Notes under the pieces: generated by a model
Databases searched by the model: none
What the model was told of the DNA's origin: nothing
What the model saw: the letters and a program-made list of their open reading frames with translations, nothing else
In this document: positions 13,980 to 20,639 of the stretch, piece by piece
How the letters are laid out: the number at the start of each line of letters is the position of its first letter
Position numbering within the stretch: the stretch's first letter is position 1
Made by a program: the position numbers and the translations under genes
Assembly (NCBI GenBank): GCA_027027675.1
Contig: JALVKT010000180.1
Span: 1-20,639 of the forward strand
Direction of reading: 5' to 3'
Length of the DNA stretch: 20,639 nt
From: Thermofilaceae archaeon
Lineage (GTDB): Archaea; Thermoproteota; Thermoprotei; Thermofilales; Thermofilaceae

Positions 13980-13992
13980 TGATTTAAACGTT
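13980..13992 (-). promoter_or_regulatory. Probable TATA promoter of rpl44e-rps27e
   Basis: ACGTTTAAATCACC on the minus strand, with a start expected near 13960. It shares a 100-base gap with the divergent TFS gene, whose own weak TATA (CTTATTTT) is near 14005-14012. Confidence 0.45.
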
Positions 13993-14048
13993 TCCCGGGG
14001 AAAGCCTTATTTTGCTATGAGTGCTTAGGCAAGGCACGGTGATATTTA

Positions 14049-14384
14049 GTGAAGTTCTGCCCCAAGTGCGGGTCCATACTCGTCCCCGCCACTGAGAACG
14101 GCCGTAAAGTGCTGAAATGCATGAAGTGCGGCTATGTGGAGCCACTAGACGCTAACGAGAAAAGCGCGTATACGGTTAAGGAGAAGATAAAGAAGAAGCC
14201 TAAGGACTTCATCCAGGTCATAGACGTCGACGTTTCAACGCTGCCCGTGGTCGACTTTAAGTGTGAGGCCTGTGGGAACGACAAGGCGTACGTGTTCGAG
14301 GTCCAAACTAGGTCTGCCGATGAGCCTGCTACTCGCATCTATATCTGTACAAAGTGTGGGAAGAGGTATAGGGAGTACCAGTGA
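14049..14384 (+). CDS. tfs: Transcription elongation/cleavage factor TFS
   Basis: Archaeal TFIIS-like protein that enters the RNA polymerase funnel and stimulates cleavage of backtracked RNA. 111 aa with an N-terminal zinc ribbon (CPKCGS..., CMKCGY) like Rpb9 and a C-terminal one (CEACGN..., CTKCGK). The tip motif RSADEPATR keeps the adjacent Asp-Glu pair needed for cleavage, so it is probably the active form rather than an inhibitory paralogue. The start is GTG at 14049 with GGTGAT upstream. It leads a run of plus-strand replication genes (PCNA, PriL, PriS) with short gaps. Confidence 0.95.
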   Translation: MKFCPKCGSILVPATENGRKVLKCMKCGYVEPLDANEKSAYTVKEKIKKKPKDFIQVIDVDVSTLPVVDFKCEACGNDKAYVFEVQTRSADEPATRIYICTKCGKRYREYQ

Positions 14385-14446
14385 GGAGTTAAATCCACAA
14401 ATAGAGTTTTATCGTGTGTGTCGCCACATATACGCGGGTGCAGCTC

Positions 14447-15196
14447 TTGGCAAAGCTAAGGCTTGTATTCCCCGATGCTAGGGAGTGGAGATATATCATC
14501 GAGAGCCTTGCCACTATAATCGACGAGGCCAACTTTATAGCCACGGAGGAGGGCCTAAAGCTCCGCGCGCTCGACCCCGGCCGTATAGCCATGGTTGAGC
14601 TTAACATGCCACAGGAGGTCTTTGAGGAGTACGAGGCTGAGGGGGAGGTTAAAATCGGGGTTAACTTCGACGACTTTAACAAGATAATCAAGAGAGCTAA
14701 GGCCGACAACAAACTGGAGCTTATAGTTGAGGACAACAAGCTCACAGTCGTCCTCCTGGGGAGGGTTGTCAGGCGCTTCTCGCTGCCGCTTCTGGACATA
14801 GCGGGCCAGGAGCTTCCAGAGCCGAGGCTCAACCTCACGGTTAACGCGCAGATGCTCAGCGACACCTTCAGGGACGCGTTGAAGGACGCGGCGCTTTTCT
14901 CGGAAAGCGTGAGACTCAAGGCTGAGAACGACGCGCTCATCATGCGAGCCAGGAGCGACAAGGGCGAGTGGGAGGCGGAGTTTACGAGGGAAAACGGGGG
15001 GCTCATAGAGATAAGCATCGACGAGCCGGCTGAAGCTAGCTATGGCCTCGACTTTCTAGACAAGATAGTTTCAAAGGCTTATAGGATAAGCGAAATCATA
15101 ACTCTGAAGTTCGCAACTAACATGCCGCTTTCACTGCGCTTCGACATTGCCGGGGGAGGCTGGCTGAGCTACCTGCTCGCGCCGAGAATGGAGTAG
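14447..15196 (+). CDS. pcn: DNA polymerase sliding clamp PCNA
   Basis: Ring-shaped processivity clamp. From the TTG at 14447 the product is 249 aa, the exact usual archaeal size, opening AKLRLVFPDAREWRYIIESL. Other family marks are GLKLRALDPGRIAMVEL, the interdomain connector around ELPEPRLNLTV and the end YLLAPRME. The frame stays open upstream, with GTGs at 14414 and 14438. GGGTG (14436-14440), six bases before the TTG, favours the TTG. Crenarchaea often have three PCNA paralogues forming a heterotrimer; only this one is here, so its ring composition is unknown. It lies 23 bases before priL. Confidence 0.94.
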   Translation: MAKLRLVFPDAREWRYIIESLATIIDEANFIATEEGLKLRALDPGRIAMVELNMPQEVFEEYEAEGEVKIGVNFDDFNKIIKRAKADNKLELIVEDNKLTVVLLGRVVRRFSLPLLDIAGQELPEPRLNLTVNAQMLSDTFRDALKDAALFSESVRLKAENDALIMRARSDKGEWEAEFTRENGGLIEISIDEPAEASYGLDFLDKIVSKAYRISEIITLKFATNMPLSLRFDIAGGGWLSYLLAPRME

Positions 15197-15219
15197 ACGC
15201 CGCCGGGGAGTAGAAATAG

Positions 15220-16260
15220 ATGAAGGTACTACTTACCCTCAACGACTACGCCAAATACCCTTTCTTACCTGAAGCCTTTAACAGGATAAAGGAGAATAGA
15301 CTCACCCTAGACGAGCTCGGAGAAGGCGAGCTTGGAAGAGAGGTCCTCGGAGAAGCAGTGGAGAGAGTGAAAAAGGTTATACGTGATAGGGTTTACCCGG
15401 CCCCTTTGGAGGACCCGGATCTCGAAGTAGCAGTCTTTATGACTAGCCTGATACTGGCGGCGGCCGTGTCGGACCGCGTCCTGTGGGAGAGAGTAGCTGT
15501 GGCGTTCTCGAAGAGGACAAGTGTTTTCTTGGAGGCAGAGGACTCAGCCAAGATCGTATATATCGGATGGAGAATAGCTGGCTGGCAGGTTGTGCTGGAG
15601 GAGGAGGGCGCGAAAATGTTTTTCCGGGACTTTATAGAGTACGCGCCGGAGTACAGTGGTAAATGGAAGCTTGTTAACAGGGTTCTTAGCGGCGGCTACC
15701 TGTTTGTAGACAAAGTAGAGCTTGCAAGGCTCGCCGAGACGGCTGTTAAAAAGTACGTCTACAAGCTGCTCGAGAGCGTAAAGATAGACTATGAGAGTCT
15801 TCCACAGAGCTTTTTCGCTGCCATCGAAGAAGTTTCGAGGGAATGGGCTGCTAGGAGAAGGGAGTTTACGTTGATAGGTGTGAAGATTAGCTCAAAGGAA
15901 ACTCCCAAGTATTTTCCTCCCTGCATTCAGGCTATTGTGGAAGCCCTTAAGTCGGGAAAAAACCTTCCTCACAGTGCGCGTTTCGCCCTCGCAGCGTTTC
16001 TCTCTAATATCGGTTATAGCGTCGACGAGATGCTAGAGATCTTCCGTCTAAGCCCCGACTTCAGGGAGGACATTGCCAGGTATCAGATAGAACACATAGC
16101 GGGCCTACGCGGCTCCCGCACCAAGTACACCCCCTATAAGTGTGATAATATGCGCTCGCTCGGCCTTTGCAGGTGGAGGTGCGAGGGCGTTAAACACCCG
16201 CTTCAGTTCTTCTACAGAGCGTTGAGGGGGAGAAGGCCAAGGGTGGTGGAGGAGGCTTGA
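15220..16260 (+). CDS. priL: DNA primase large subunit PriL
   Basis: Regulatory subunit of the archaeal/eukaryotic primase; it helps the catalytic subunit start and measure primers. 346 aa. The N-terminal helical domain binds PriS. The C-terminal domain has four cysteines for a 4Fe-4S cluster: Cys235 (FPPC), Cys308 (YKC), Cys317 (GLC) and Cys321. A GGGGAG sits before the ATG. The stop overlaps the start of priS in TTGA, so the subunits are translationally coupled, giving matched amounts. Confidence 0.95.
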   Translation: MKVLLTLNDYAKYPFLPEAFNRIKENRLTLDELGEGELGREVLGEAVERVKKVIRDRVYPAPLEDPDLEVAVFMTSLILAAAVSDRVLWERVAVAFSKRTSVFLEAEDSAKIVYIGWRIAGWQVVLEEEGAKMFFRDFIEYAPEYSGKWKLVNRVLSGGYLFVDKVELARLAETAVKKYVYKLLESVKIDYESLPQSFFAAIEEVSREWAARRREFTLIGVKISSKETPKYFPPCIQAIVEALKSGKNLPHSARFALAAFLSNIGYSVDEMLEIFRLSPDFREDIARYQIEHIAGLRGSRTKYTPYKCDNMRSLGLCRWRCEGVKHPLQFFYRALRGRRPRVVEEA

Positions 16261-17384
16261 GCGACGCCGAGGCTTTGGCCAGGAAGATTTTCCGCGAGTA
16301 TTATCGGAGAACCGAGGTAGAGCCGCCGAGCAGGCTTCTTGAGAGAGAATTCGGCTTTGTCTTGTTCGGGTCTAAAGGCATGATCAGGCATGTCTCCTTT
16401 AAGTCGGCTATGGAGATGAACGCTTTTCTCCGGTCACGTTACCCCAAGCATGTATACTATTCCTCAGCGTACTACGAGAAGCCTAACGCCGAAAGAATGG
16501 ACGAAAAAGGTTGGAAGGGGGCGGATCTCATATTTGACATAGACGTTGACCACATATACACGCCTTGCAAGGAGCTGCATGATAGGTGGGTATGCCGCAA
16601 CTGTGGAGCTGAGGGATGGGGCTTTGTGCTGAAGTGCCCTAAATGTGGGAGCGAACGTATCTCGAGGAAGACGTGGGTCTGCGACACATGCATAGCTGTT
16701 TCGAGGGACGAGCTTCTAAAGCTTATAGAGTTCCTAGAAGACGATTTCGGCATCAGCGAGGACGAGATGTACGCCGTGTTCTCGGGGCATCGAGGCTTTC
16801 ACTTGCATGTGGAAAAAGAAGCTTTGAGAGAGATGGGGCAAGACGCGCGTAGGGAGATCTCCGACTATGTCAGGGGAGTCGGTATCGTGCCCGAGCTTTT
16901 CCTGGTTAAAAAGGGGAGGAGGTATACTTACAAGTACGATGTTGATACGCCGGGATGGCCGGGCCGGATAGCAAGGTACCTGCTATTCAAGTATTCGGGT
17001 GAAAGTTCGGCGCTTGACTCCTTAGAGTTTCCGTTAAACGTTTGGAAGAAAATATTTGACGAGGCCGTGAGCGATGGGAAAAGCGAGATAGACGAAAAGG
17101 TCACCATAGATGTTAAAAGGCTGATAAGGCTTCCCGGAAGCCTTCACGGGAAAACAGGCATGAAGGTTATGAAGATTGATATAAAGGAGTTGGAGCAGGT
17201 GGACGTGTTAAAGAAAGCCGTTATAGCTGGCGACGAAGAAGTCGTTGTAAGGATGGAGAAACCCCCAAAGAAGGTTTTATGGTACACCTTGGACCCGGGC
17301 AGGGAAGAGTTTAGGGCGCCCTTGCACTTAGCCCTCTACTTGGCGCTTAACGGCGGCGCCCAGCTAGTCAGGGTCGCCAGGTAG
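16257..17384 (+). CDS. priS: DNA primase small (catalytic) subunit PriS
   Basis: Catalytic primase subunit that makes RNA or DNA primers. 375 aa from a TTG at 16257. Catalytic aspartates are Asp94 and Asp96 in LIFDIDVDH. SGHRGFH (176-182) is the nucleotide-binding motif. RLPGSLHGKTG carries the third conserved block. A zinc-binding insert has CxxC pairs at 113/116, 127/130 and 142/145. The last 21 bases overlap the convergent PAPS-reductase-family gene. The pcn-priL-priS arrangement here puts clamp and primase under shared control. Confidence 0.96.
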   Translation: MSDAEALARKIFREYYRRTEVEPPSRLLEREFGFVLFGSKGMIRHVSFKSAMEMNAFLRSRYPKHVYYSSAYYEKPNAERMDEKGWKGADLIFDIDVDHIYTPCKELHDRWVCRNCGAEGWGFVLKCPKCGSERISRKTWVCDTCIAVSRDELLKLIEFLEDDFGISEDEMYAVFSGHRGFHLHVEKEALREMGQDARREISDYVRGVGIVPELFLVKKGRRYTYKYDVDTPGWPGRIARYLLFKYSGESSALDSLEFPLNVWKKIFDEAVSDGKSEIDEKVTIDVKRLIRLPGSLHGKTGMKVMKIDIKELEQVDVLKKAVIAGDEEVVVRMEKPPKKVLWYTLDPGREEFRAPLHLALYLALNGGAQLVRVAR

Positions 17385-18707
17385 CCACTCCTTTGCTGCT
17401 AGGAAGTCGCCGAGGAGACTTGGACTCTTCTTCCTAAGTTTCTCGAGTATACCGGTTTTCTCCATAACGTAGAGTTCCCATCCCCTGAGAGAGGGGCACA
17501 CATAACAGCCTGTCCTGTAAAACCCTTGCATATATAGAGGGTTTAGGGGGACACCTTCAGCCACAAGGTAGAGTAGCACGTGATGTGAGCCCCAAAGCTT
17601 TAAGGGGGCTGCCACTCTCCAGTTTCCCTCTTGCCGTAGAGGAGGCCGTCTACTCCTACCGCGAGACTCTGCGTCCCTGTCACCGACGACTACAAGCGTC
17701 GCCTCATCCGCGCCTTGCCTCTTAAGATAGCTGTGTAGCGCAGCCACTTTTAGCCCGGTACACCACCTATCTTCGTGCGTGGGTAGCCCCTTCGACGCAA
17801 TCCCCTCTCTCACGGGGGCGTATATCTCGTCAAGCTCAACCCCTAGGGAAGCGGCTAGCGACTCGGCGGACTCCCTGTTTTGCGGGAAGTCAACGCCCGT
17901 ATCGACGTATACAGCTCTAACCTTGTTGCCCCAAACCTTTGTGGCAAGGATTAGCGTGGCGGCGCTATCCTTACCCCCGCTGAGCGGCACGTAGACACGT
18001 TTTACGCCAACTATGCTCTCCAGGAAACGTAGAGAGATGTTCTCCAATGTTTTCACGGCTTCCGCGTTTACGTTTACTATTTTTTGGGGAGCGGTGGGAG
18101 TGCAAGGTACGGGGTTCCGGTTGAGCACCGCGGAGGGCCGCCCGGTGTCAGGGAAAATTAGCTGGCCTATATGCAAACCACAGTCGTACACGTCGTGAAC
18201 GCCACCCATTTTTCTCAGCAGCAAGGGTTGGCTTAGGCCCACCCCTAGAAGTTCTTCTAAACGTTTGGTAGCGTCCTCGCCGACTGGGAGAAAAACGTCG
18301 TAGGCCGGGCTGACGTCAGAGAAGAGTTGGGGTACTCTATGGTCGAAGAGGTAAACATTTCTCGCGTTGTCCCAGCTGACGCCTAGACGGGCCTTAGCTT
18401 TACCCTTTTCTATTTCACGTGAAATTACAATCGTTCTCGCGTTTCTAACCTTCTTGTACTTTATAGGGTGAACAACTACGTGAAGAGGCGCATGGGGGGC
18501 TACCTCGAGAACCCTGTAATCTTCTCTTCCCACGAGGAACAGGGCTAGCCTGTCACCAGGTATCTCCTGTAGCCGCTCAAGAATTCTTCCCGGCTCTCGC
18601 TCACCTTTTAACGTTACAACCTCTATGTCCCAGCCTTTGTAGAACGTTTCAAGGGACGCCTTAACAGCGTCCCCGTCCTTCTTTGCCCTAACAACGATTC
18701 TCAGCAT
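17364..18707 (-). CDS. PAPS-reductase-family (PP-loop) protein with N-terminal extension
   Basis: 447 aa from the ATG at 18707. The C-terminal half is an adenine-nucleotide alpha-hydrolase domain: PP-loop PLSGGKDSA, then VYVDTGVDFP and RWCTGLKV as in phosphoadenosine phosphosulfate reductases, and TGCYVCPS near the C-terminus, with a CxxC that may bind metal or an Fe-S cluster. The first 230 or so residues are not recognised; they include CGLHIGQLIFPDTGRPSAV, a cysteine-containing stretch. One base separates this ATG from the stop of endA, so the two are coupled. The frame is open to an ATG at 18731, but that lies inside endA. No sulfate-assimilation genes are nearby, so true PAPS reduction is doubtful; RNA or sulfur modification are alternatives. 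Confidence 0.85.
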   Translation of the reverse strand: MLRIVVRAKKDGDAVKASLETFYKGWDIEVVTLKGEREPGRILERLQEIPGDRLALFLVGREDYRVLEVAPHAPLHVVVHPIKYKKVRNARTIVISREIEKGKAKARLGVSWDNARNVYLFDHRVPQLFSDVSPAYDVFLPVGEDATKRLEELLGVGLSQPLLLRKMGGVHDVYDCGLHIGQLIFPDTGRPSAVLNRNPVPCTPTAPQKIVNVNAEAVKTLENISLRFLESIVGVKRVYVPLSGGKDSAATLILATKVWGNKVRAVYVDTGVDFPQNRESAESLAASLGVELDEIYAPVREGIASKGLPTHEDRWCTGLKVAALHSYLKRQGADEATLVVVGDRDAESRGRSRRPPLRQEGNWRVAAPLKLWGSHHVLLYLVAEGVPLNPLYMQGFYRTGCYVCPSLRGWELYVMEKTGILEKLRKKSPSLLGDFLAAKEWLPGDPD

Positions 18708-18708
18708 G

Positions 18709-19266
18709 TTAGAACAGCCATTTAAACACAAAGTAGTTTATCCGGCCTTCACGGGGCTCCTTATACGCTAGGAGAAACTTTTTTCTCACGGAGTGGGAGA
18801 GCCTCCCAGCCCTAATTATCTCCAATGGGTCGAGCTTGCTCTTATAGTGAAGTACGTGTACAAGGAATGGTGCGTGGTCTATTCCAGGCCCGTACCTATA
18901 AACGGCGAAGGTTGAGCCAAACTTCATGCCAGACTTCACTATAAATCCCCGCTCCCTGAGATCCTTGTAGACCGAGTATGCGTCGAGAAAGTTCTCATAG
19001 TTTTCCCGTGCTAACTCGTAAAGTTCCTTGAGACTCACCGTGTCTCCGCCAGGAGAAACAACTCTTAGAAGGCCTTTCTCCACAAGATATATTGCGTCGA
19101 AGAATGATAGTTCTAGTTCTCTCTTTACCTCCGGCGTTTTAGGCTTCGGTACAGTGAAGAACCTTCCATAAAACCCCTCCTTGAAGTACAGCCTATTAGC
19201 TGCCTCCCTATCAGGCACAACTATCCTCTTACCCACCAAGACGGCTGTATACACTGTTTCCGCCAT
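18709..19266 (-). CDS. endA: tRNA-splicing endonuclease, catalytic subunit EndA
   Basis: Endonuclease that cuts both bulges of BHB introns in pre-tRNA and pre-mRNA. 185 aa, the one-unit size. The C-terminal catalytic domain holds the Tyr-His-Lys triad: Tyr123 (STFAVYRYG), His131 (DHAPFLVHVL) and a Lys in HSVRKK (162/163). In the N-terminal half, FTVPKPKTPEVKR (37-49) sits where crenarchaeal enzymes carry a lineage-specific loop linked to broad substrate use; that match is inference. Crenarchaeal enzymes work as two-subunit assemblies, and the partner is not in the window. The ATG follows GGTG at six bases, with a TATA about 65 bases upstream. Confidence 0.95.
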   Translation of the reverse strand: MAETVYTAVLVGKRIVVPDREAANRLYFKEGFYGRFFTVPKPKTPEVKRELELSFFDAIYLVEKGLLRVVSPGGDTVSLKELYELARENYENFLDAYSVYKDLRERGFIVKSGMKFGSTFAVYRYGPGIDHAPFLVHVLHYKSKLDPLEIIRAGRLSHSVRKKFLLAYKEPREGRINYFVFKWLF

Positions 19267-19327
19267 AGAGACACCGTCCTACTAGCTGCGATGACACGTA
19301 AAAACGCTTGCTCGCCCTTATCACGTA

Positions 19328-19338
19328 CATATAATAAA
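19328..19338 (-). promoter_or_regulatory. TATA box between endA and the HerA-like gene
   Basis: CATATAATAAA on the plus strand is a strong TATA in either direction. It fits endA best: read leftward it starts RNA near 19307, 41 bases before the ATG. Read rightward it would start RNA near 19358, beyond the ATG at 19347. Confidence 0.5.
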
Positions 19339-19346
19339 GCGTTAGA

Positions 19347-20312
19347 ATGAAGAGGTGGAAAGGGCTCAAAATATGCTTGGGGCTTCTCCCAATACGGTGC
19401 CTTAGAGTCAGAGAGGGACACATAGTTGTGGCTGGACGCACAGGCTCGGGAAAAACGAACACAGTAAAGGTGTTCCTCGAAGAGGCGCTAAAAAATGGGG
19501 TGAAAACGCTTATACTTGACTGGGCGGGCGAGTACAGGAGTTTTAAACAATATATCCCCGGGAGAGACTACGGCTTCTACCTAGTACCGGAGACCCCCCA
19601 GCACGCCTCCTTCACCGCCGACCTCTTCGCCGCCGTCTATGACTTATCAGACCCGCAAACCTACCTCCTCTACAAGGCAGCAAAAAATCTCCGGCCCCCC
19701 TATACGCTGTCACAGCTCATAGACGCCATAGAAGAACTGCCAGCAAAGAACTATCGGGAGCTAGACGTTAAAGCAGCCTTGCTCCGCAGGCTAGAACCAT
19801 TAAATGACGGCCCCCTCGGCCACACGCTGAATGGGAGGCAAAACCCCAATTCTCTCTTCCAAGAAAACGTGAGCCTAAGACTAGACAAGCTATACTCACT
19901 TAAAGAGCGCCGCCTTCTCTCCCTAATACTACTACGCCACCTATACACATTTTTAACTACAAACGGCTTCGCAGGAAGGATTTCCCACATAACAGTCCTC
20001 GAAGAAGCATGGAACATAATCCCCTACACGAGGAGAGACGAGCCGCCATCGATAGGGGAACGTCTCTTCCTAGAGCTAAGAAAATACGGCGAATGCGTCA
20101 TAGCGGTGACACAGTCACTCTCAGACATCTCCGAAAGAGCGCTAAAAAACGCCTCCTACATAATTATCCACCCCTCGCTGGTAAACGAGACAAAACACAT
20201 CGGCATCCCTAACCTCAAACCGCCCTCACGGCGAGGACACGCTCTAATCATAGACTCAAAAGGCGAGGCAAACCAGCTTAAAGTCAGGAAAGCAAAGCAA
20301 CACAGCTCGTAA
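19347..20312 (+). CDS. HerA/DUF87-type P-loop ATPase, short form
   Basis: 321-aa P-loop ATPase of the FtsK/HerA (DUF87) class, which moves DNA or opens duplexes as hexameric rings. Walker A is GRTGSGKT (30-37), followed by LILDWAGEY (55-63). The Walker B position reads ITVLEEAW (215-222), with Glu before the catalytic Glu, and VIAVTQSLSDI (251-261) is the sensor strand. The N-terminal HAS-barrel domain of true HerA is missing and only 25 or so residues precede Walker A. No NurA nuclease is beside it. The start is uncertain: the ATG at 19347 lies only 14 bases past a TATA, so a leaderless message from a weaker element near 19317, or a downstream TTG (19377), are possible. Target unknown. Confidence 0.88.
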   Translation: MKRWKGLKICLGLLPIRCLRVREGHIVVAGRTGSGKTNTVKVFLEEALKNGVKTLILDWAGEYRSFKQYIPGRDYGFYLVPETPQHASFTADLFAAVYDLSDPQTYLLYKAAKNLRPPYTLSQLIDAIEELPAKNYRELDVKAALLRRLEPLNDGPLGHTLNGRQNPNSLFQENVSLRLDKLYSLKERRLLSLILLRHLYTFLTTNGFAGRISHITVLEEAWNIIPYTRRDEPPSIGERLFLELRKYGECVIAVTQSLSDISERALKNASYIIIHPSLVNETKHIGIPNLKPPSRRGHALIIDSKGEANQLKVRKAKQHSS

Positions 20313-20317
20313 CAAAA

Positions 20318-20394
20318 TGGTAGCCCGGGGGGGATTCGAACCCCCGATCTCGGGGGCCAGAGCCCCGCGTGCTTGGCCGCTACACCACCGGGCT
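20318..20394 (-). tRNA. tRNA-Gln (anticodon CTG)
   Basis: Acceptor stem AGCCCGG/CCGGGCT, discriminator A and an encoded CCA. The D-stem is GTGT/GCAC with one T-G pair. The anticodon stem CGGGG/CCCCG closes on CTCTGGC, giving anticodon CTG. The variable loop is AGATC and the T-arm GGGGG-TTCGAAT-CCCCC. It is 77 nt with CCA and has no intron, unlike the other two tRNAs in the window. It converges with the HerA-like gene, 5 bases from its stop. Confidence 0.96.
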
Positions 20395-20407
20395 GCGCCC
20401 TAACATG

Positions 20408-20419
20408 TGCGTCGACGCA
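20408..20419. repeat. 12-base perfect palindrome just upstream of tRNA-Gln
   Basis: TGCGTCGACGCA, 13 bases before the tRNA 5' end. It is flanked by CATG on the left and TGTG on the right, giving a partial direct repeat CATGTG. It may form a hairpin in the 5' leader of the precursor or be a protein site. Confidence 0.5.
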
Positions 20420-20463
20420 TGTGGGAGGAGTTCGGGCTACCGTGTATGCTATTTGCAAACAAG

Positions 20464-20476
20464 GTATTTTTAAGTT
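20464..20476 (-). promoter_or_regulatory. Possible TATA promoter of tRNA-Gln
   Basis: AACTTAAAAATAC on the minus strand, about 75 bases from the tRNA. It would give a leader of roughly 45-50 bases, unlike the near-leaderless tRNA-Arg. No better TATA lies closer. Confidence 0.4.
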
Positions 20477-20513
20477 TTCTGAGACCAAGAAACCCCTAAC
20501 TGTCCAAAGCCGC

Positions 20514-20639
20514 TTATTCTAACACTTGTATTCTCCCATAGCCAGCACGAAACTTTTTAACAACGGCCACAAAGTCTCCCAAATCGGCTATCCTATCCAG
20601 GGCGTAGTACTTGTTTAGCTGGCTTGTGTATCGTGTGTA
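20514..20639 (-). CDS. C-terminal end of an unrecognised protein (5' end outside window)
   Basis: A minus-strand frame open to the right edge gives 41 residues ending YGRIQVLE before TAA (20514-20516). The fragment LNKYYALDRIADLGDFVAVV is a normal mixed helix/strand sequence with charged residues and no membrane segment or motif. Codon use fits the window. It is too short to assign. The 119 bases between it and tRNA-Gln hold the tRNA promoter and palindrome and no other gene. Confidence 0.6.
   Translation of the reverse strand, partial: YTRYTSQLNKYYALDRIADLGDFVAVVKKFRAGYGRIQVLE

Noticed and set aside
14389..15018. 209-residue minus-strand open frame inside PCNA
   Set aside because: Ser/Leu-rich shadow of the PCNA gene with no motif.
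20156..20488. 110-residue minus-strand frame across tRNA-Gln
   Set aside because: It reads through the tRNA (giving the usual SGVRIPPG-type artefact) and antisense to the HerA-like gene.
1..20639. CRISPR array, insertion sequence, prophage or rRNA
   Set aside because: No regular spaced repeats, transposase motifs, phage structural genes or rRNA-like stretches were seen on either strand.

Overview
The window is chromosomal DNA of a hyperthermophilic crenarchaeon (Thermoproteota). The evidence is archaeal/eukaryote-type informational genes throughout (Orc1/Cdc6, PCNA, two-subunit primase, eIF2-alpha, EF-1A, TFS, Cbf5, Nop10, L14e, L34e, L44e, S27e). There are also TATA/BRE promoters, GTG and TTG starts, GC-rich tRNAs and bulge-helix-bulge (BHB) introns. 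A tRNA with two introns, one of them in the D-loop, is typical of Thermoproteales/Thermofilales-like lineages; that placement is inference. No insertion sequence, prophage, CRISPR array or rRNA was seen.

Layout. 1-1015: the 3' end of a nucleoside phosphorylase, a small conserved hypothetical, and tRNA-Ser(GGA) with a 12-nt intron. 1016-2362: a repeat-rich upstream region and orc1/cdc6. 2366-5432 (minus): an operon rpl34e-cmk-rpl14e-cbf5-GPN GTPase, in which cbf5 is interrupted by a 23-nt BHB intron splitting the codon of the catalytic aspartate. 5598-7314: tuf (EF-1A) and rps10. 7366-7475: tRNA-Arg(CCT) with introns in the D-loop (15 nt) and anticodon loop (18 nt). 7555-9903: a UbiA-type lipid prenyltransferase, then a compact cluster of a three-TM protein, a degenerate RecA-like ATPase and a RuvC/RNase H-fold protein. 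9875-10045 (minus): a small zinc-ribbon gene. 10168-12369: the Stt3/AglB oligosaccharyltransferase. 12377-13948 (minus): nop10, eIF2-alpha, rps27e, rpl44e. 14049-17384: TFS, PCNA, PriL, PriS. 17364-19266 (minus): a PAPS-reductase-family protein coupled to the tRNA-splicing endonuclease EndA. 19347-20312: a short HerA/DUF87-type ATPase. 20318-20394 (minus): tRNA-Gln(CTG). The right edge holds the C-terminal end of an unrecognised protein.

How it fits together. The window carries an RNA-splicing enzyme (EndA) and four of its expected substrate introns: one in tRNA-Ser, two in tRNA-Arg, one in the cbf5 mRNA. Cbf5 and Nop10 are both subunits of the H/ACA pseudouridylation particle and each sits among ribosomal-protein genes. 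A second theme is replication: initiator (orc1), sliding clamp (PCNA) and both primase subunits lie within 17 kb.

The least explained part is the 8434-9903 cluster. It pairs a RecA-like protein whose P-loop glycine before the lysine is replaced by Phe with a RuvC-fold protein that keeps the DPG and HxxD motifs but appears to lack the middle acidic residue.
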